A stretch of DNA of 64,000 bases from JAHEEL01 sp963836085 (GTDB taxonomy: Bacteria > Actinomycetota > Acidimicrobiia > Spongiisociales > UBA5794). A program made the position numbers and the translations under genes. Positions within the stretch are counted from its first letter, which is position 1, and every line of letters begins with the position of its first letter. Below, piece after piece: positions 61,444-64,000 of this stretch. Under the pieces are notes generated by a model. The model made no database searches, was not told the origin of the DNA, and worked only from the letters and a program-made list of their open reading frames with translations. The stretch lies in the NCBI GenBank assembly GCA_963836085.1, contig CAWIHT010000008.1, forward strand, positions 62,001 to 126,000, in the 5' to 3' direction.

Positions 61444-62957
61444 GCGGGAGCTCCTTCTTCCGGGTCCATAGAATCGCGATTCAACTGCGGACGCAGACGT
61501 CTCACTCGATCGAGGGGAGGTGTTGTTTGGCCCGTGGTCCGTGCGATCTCTGCCCGGATCTTCGCGGCCAGGTCATCATCACTCCCGGCAAGCGCTGCCT
61601 TCGTGGCCCCGCTGAGCGCCGGACCCTGCACGCGTCGTGTTGCGGAGGCCACGGCGTCTGGGCCGAGCACCGAGACTGCGCACGCGACCGATCGTTGTGG
61701 ACCGACGAGGAGAGCACTCGAGGTGATCAGTTCCGCCACATCGTTGTCCAGGAGGAGCTTCGATGCAGCGAGTTCGCTGAATCCGAAGTCGATGATCCAC
61801 GGTTGGTTCATGTCGTCGAGGAACACGTTGGCAAGGCGGAGGTCGCGGTGAGCGATGCCGGACGTGTGGAGGATGGCGATCTGTTTCCATACCCCGGTGA
61901 GCACATCGTCGGTGAGTTCCTCTGCGTCGACGGAGTCGAGTGAGCGGCCGTCGATGGCTCGTTGGGCCAACAGCATCGAGTAGTCCTCGTCTCCGATTCG
62001 GCCGACGGCGACGAGTTCCGGCGTGCGAACTCCCGCTGCGGTCGCGCTGAGCGACAGCAGCGCCTCGTGCTCGACGGCTCGGCGGAGGCTGGAGAATCCG
62101 GGTTCGTCACCGATGTTCGTGAACCGGAACTTGCGATATACGCGAAACAGGATGTCGGCGCTGCGTTCGTCGGTGCTGAGGGTCTTCACGAAGATCCGGT
62201 CCCCGTCGACGGTCGTGACGAAGTAGGGGGTGGACCCGCGGGCGTCGACGTTGGCGGTGCTGATCTTCTTCGGCGCGATTCCGGAGCGGCGCAGGGTCTC
62301 GACGACTTCCAGTCCCGTCGGCTGGCGGCTCGGCGATCCGAAGGCGAAGAGGACGCCAGCTCCGGCGGCTGCGCCAAGCGAGAGTGCGAGCACGAGTTCG
62401 GCGGGAAGGTTCGATCCGAGAACGAGTCGGACGATGACCATCAGACCGAGTGATGCCCAGGCCACACGCTCCCATCGGCGGGTCATCCACGGCGCAGCGG
62501 CGCCGATCGCTGCCGCTATGGCGCCGACGTAGGGGTAGTACGCAGTCTCGGCGACGATCACGAGATCGTCCGTTGAGCGAGCGAATGCGTCACCGAGGAT
62601 CGCGATGAGCCACTGGATGACCAGCCAGGTGGAGACCGCGCCAAGCACCGCTGCGAGCACGACGGTGGCGAGGCGACGGAACTCGCGACGCCAGATGAAC
62701 GTGGTGACCAGAATCACCGGGACCAGAAGAACAATCGCGGTCAGGACCAATCCGGCAATCTCGGCCTCGGCGTTGGATGTGTTCTCAGTGATCTTGCGGA
62801 TGTCGAGCCCAAGACCACCGAATACGTCAGGGAAGATGAGCACGACGAAGAACGTTCCGGTCGCCACGAGGAATGCGGTGACGAACCGGAGCGCATCCGT
62901 CGGCGAACGAACGGTCTCGTCCACTTCGGGTACGTTGATTTCTACGGTCTGACTCAT
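61440..62957 (-). CDS. Membrane protein with C-terminal protein-kinase-like domain
   Basis: 505 residues. The first 230 carry six or seven helices. The C-terminal kinase-like domain has a Lys strand DRIFVKTLS, the catalytic loop AHRDLRLANVFLDD and the metal loop WIIDFGFSEL. This resembles the KdkA/InaA/RIO-like lipopolysaccharide or lipid kinases more than Ser/Thr kinases. With two PAP2 phosphatases around it, phosphorylation of a lipid carrier or isoprenoid is inferred. It might instead be a phosphotransferase for aminoglycoside-like targets. Confidence 0.78.
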   Translation of the reverse strand: MSQTVEINVPEVDETVRSPTDALRFVTAFLVATGTFFVVLIFPDVFGGLGLDIRKITENTSNAEAEIAGLVLTAIVLLVPVILVTTFIWRREFRRLATVVLAAVLGAVSTWLVIQWLIAILGDAFARSTDDLVIVAETAYYPYVGAIAAAIGAAAPWMTRRWERVAWASLGLMVIVRLVLGSNLPAELVLALSLGAAAGAGVLFAFGSPSRQPTGLEVVETLRRSGIAPKKISTANVDARGSTPYFVTTVDGDRIFVKTLSTDERSADILFRVYRKFRFTNIGDEPGFSSLRRAVEHEALLSLSATAAGVRTPELVAVGRIGDEDYSMLLAQRAIDGRSLDSVDAEELTDDVLTGVWKQIAILHTSGIAHRDLRLANVFLDDMNQPWIIDFGFSELAASKLLLDNDVAELITSSALLVGPQRSVACAVSVLGPDAVASATRRVQGPALSGATKAALAGSDDDLAAKIRAEIARTTGQTTPPLDRVRRLRPQLNRDSMDPEEGAPA

Positions 62958-63000
62958 CGGCCTCGACTCGTTGTGACGGACTCGCGATCCTACCGGTGGG

Positions 63001-63675
63001 TCATTCCTCCGCCGGTCGGTTCGTTCGGTCGCCTTCGCGAGCGACCCAGCGGTCGACCAGCACTGCGGCGGTGAGGGCGACGACGGCGCCGAGGGCGACC
63101 CCGGCCACGACGTCGGTGAACCAGTGCGCCCGGAGGTAGACCCGGCTCGCTGCCATCAATGTGGCCCACGACGCTGCAGCGCCGAACCAGTGCCACCGCC
63201 TCTTGACGATCGGAGCGAAGAGGAAGACGAGACCGAGTGCGACAACGGCTGCGGTCGCCGAGTGTCCCGAGGGAAAGGACGCACCGGTCGTCGCGACCAG
63301 AGAGTCAGGTGGCCGGGGCCGGTTGTAGAGAGCCTTGGAGATCCAGACGAGCGCATACACGAGTCCGACCGAAGCAGCCCAGAACACAAGCGCATGCCAC
63401 CGCCGACGGAGAAGCAGCAGCGCCCCGATGGCGATCTCGAACGGGACCATCACCCAGGCGCTGCCGACGACGCGCAGCGTGTCTGCGACGTCCACGGCCG
63501 GCTGCCACTCGAGTCGGATCGCCAGTTCCCGAAACCATTCGTCGATGGGTTGCACGAGGTCGTGGAGGCCAGGGATGCCGATCATGATGAAGACGGCAGC
63601 GGCGATCGACCCCACAGCGACCGCCCACCGAGTCGCCGCCGACGGGCTGCCTACAAGTTGAATGCCCGATGCCAC
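63001..63675 (-). CDS. PAP2-family membrane phosphatase
   Basis: 224 residues with six helices. PAP2 motifs are KALYNRPRPPD, PSGHSATAAVV and RVYLRAHWFTDVVAG. It differs from the smaller PAP2 in the lower half of the group and could act on undecaprenyl pyrophosphate or phosphatidylglycerol phosphate. The stop is 43 bp before the kinase gene, so the three are probably one operon. Confidence 0.92.
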   Translation of the reverse strand: MASGIQLVGSPSAATRWAVAVGSIAAAVFIMIGIPGLHDLVQPIDEWFRELAIRLEWQPAVDVADTLRVVGSAWVMVPFEIAIGALLLLRRRWHALVFWAASVGLVYALVWISKALYNRPRPPDSLVATTGASFPSGHSATAAVVALGLVFLFAPIVKRRWHWFGAAASWATLMAASRVYLRAHWFTDVVAGVALGAVVALTAAVLVDRWVAREGDRTNRPAEE

Positions 63676-63758
63676 ATCGGGACTGTAGATCCCGCGCCGC
63701 TCGAGGAGCGGAATGGCAGAATTGCCGGTCCCCAGTCGGACTCCTCCCCTTCAGTCCG

Positions 63759-63822
63759 ATTCCTCCCCTTTGAGGGGGTGGTAGCAGCGCCTCCGTGGCG
63801 CTGATGGAGGGGGTCTCTCTCT
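63759..63822 (+). repeat. Dispersed palindromic element, copy C
   Basis: Reads GATTCCTCCCCTTTGAGGGG, GTGGTAGCAGCGCC, a TCC GTGG CGC centre and ATGGAGGGGGTCTCTC. A partial second start (ACTCCTCCCCTTCAGTCC) lies just upstream at about 63739. Like copy B it is placed immediately upstream of a DUF222 promoter. Confidence 0.7.
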
Positions 63823-63916
63823 TGTATGGAACGGCGGCCAGCGAGTCCACGAGATTCCTTGAGATTCTTGTTGCTCAGCAGCGGTTTCTGTCACACCTGG
63901 TAGATAGGTTGCGGGT
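63823..63916 (+). promoter_or_regulatory. Conserved upstream region of the second DUF222 gene
   Basis: Ends CGGTTTCTGTCACACC, then TGGTAGATAGGTTGCGGGT and the ATG. It matches the first DUF222 gene's upstream block (48324-48417) over most of its length, including GAACGGCG, CTTGAGATTC and the last 35 bases. TAGGTT at six bases from the start codon suggests a leaderless mRNA. Confidence 0.55.
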
Positions 63917-64000
63917 ATGGGATACCACGATCTCACCACCGCAACGATCGAGCAGCGACTCCTCGATCTTGAGTCTGGAATCGCCAGCCAACGCGGCGAA
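63917..64000 (+). CDS. DUF222/HNH family protein, N-terminus only, cut by window edge
   Basis: 28 codons to the edge, starting MGYHDLTTATIEQRLLDLES. This aligns with EQQLLDDESIIARARAEQ of the 47118-48323 protein, and the upstream DNA is a diverged copy, so it is the start of a second family member. Length and HNH domain cannot be checked. Confidence 0.72.
   Translation, partial: MGYHDLTTATIEQRLLDLESGIASQRGE

Overview
The window is about 64 kb of high-GC (roughly 65%) bacterial chromosome with dense, mostly third-position-GC-rich coding sequence. The gene set points to an actinobacterium, most likely of the class Acidimicrobiia or a close relative. The evidence is an F420-type deazaflavin nitroreductase, two DUF222/HNH (13E12-type) genes, LMW-phosphatase-type arsenate reductase, Acr3, lipoproteins with long Thr-rich linkers, frequent ATGA start/stop overlaps and a candidate leaderless promoter. 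Placement below phylum is inference. No rRNA, tRNA, CRISPR array, insertion sequence or prophage was seen.

Layout. 1-7 kb: a partial nitroreductase, a LAS/M15-type lipoprotein, an alpha/beta-hydrolase remnant, an orphan oligopeptide-binding lipoprotein, PPK2 and a VanW protein. 7-14 kb: an inverted-repeat element, then a mainly leftward group (Acr3, cyclophilin, DEAD-box helicase, HAD phosphatase, acyl-CoA dehydrogenase) and an FKBP lipoprotein. 14-18.5 kb: a leftward operon of two ABC half-exporters that look like one heterodimer, plus an amidinohydrolase. 18.6-30 kb: housekeeping and metabolic genes, including a possible 21-37 residue peptide gene, a CPBP protease, an aldo/keto reductase, a tryptophanase-family lyase, GlgB, and a PLP enzyme with a hydrolase and a zinc-ribbon protein.

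30.2-35.3 kb is the most distinctive unit. It is a four-gene operon for a TAT-exported molybdopterin reductase, a four-cluster ferredoxin subunit, a cytochrome b anchor and a double-rhodanese lipoprotein. It has its own terminator, and its promoter carries three DosR-like boxes at 21-bp spacing. I read it as an oxygen-limitation-controlled polysulfide or thiosulfate reductase with an attached extracytoplasmic sulfane-sulfur carrier.

35.3-37.1 kb: a leftward ArsC, ECF sigma and Ogt-Ada fusion group. 37.3-46.8 kb: a rightward accessory array of four lipoproteins with related, partly duplicated 5' modules, interleaved with two ECF sigma genes. Each sigma gene is translationally coupled to a single-pass membrane protein with a large extracellular part; one partner is a beta-propeller and the other is broken by a one-base frameshift.

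47-64 kb: a DUF222/HNH gene, an EamA transporter, small unknowns, an RDD protein with nine tandem 9-residue repeats, an FtsX/LolD-type ABC pair with an adjacent two-component system, an ArsR-like regulator under an 18-bp-arm palindrome, HtrA, and a PAP2-kinase-PAP2 group. The right edge cuts a second DUF222 gene. Its upstream region, including a palindromic element and the presumed promoter, is a diverged copy of that of the first.
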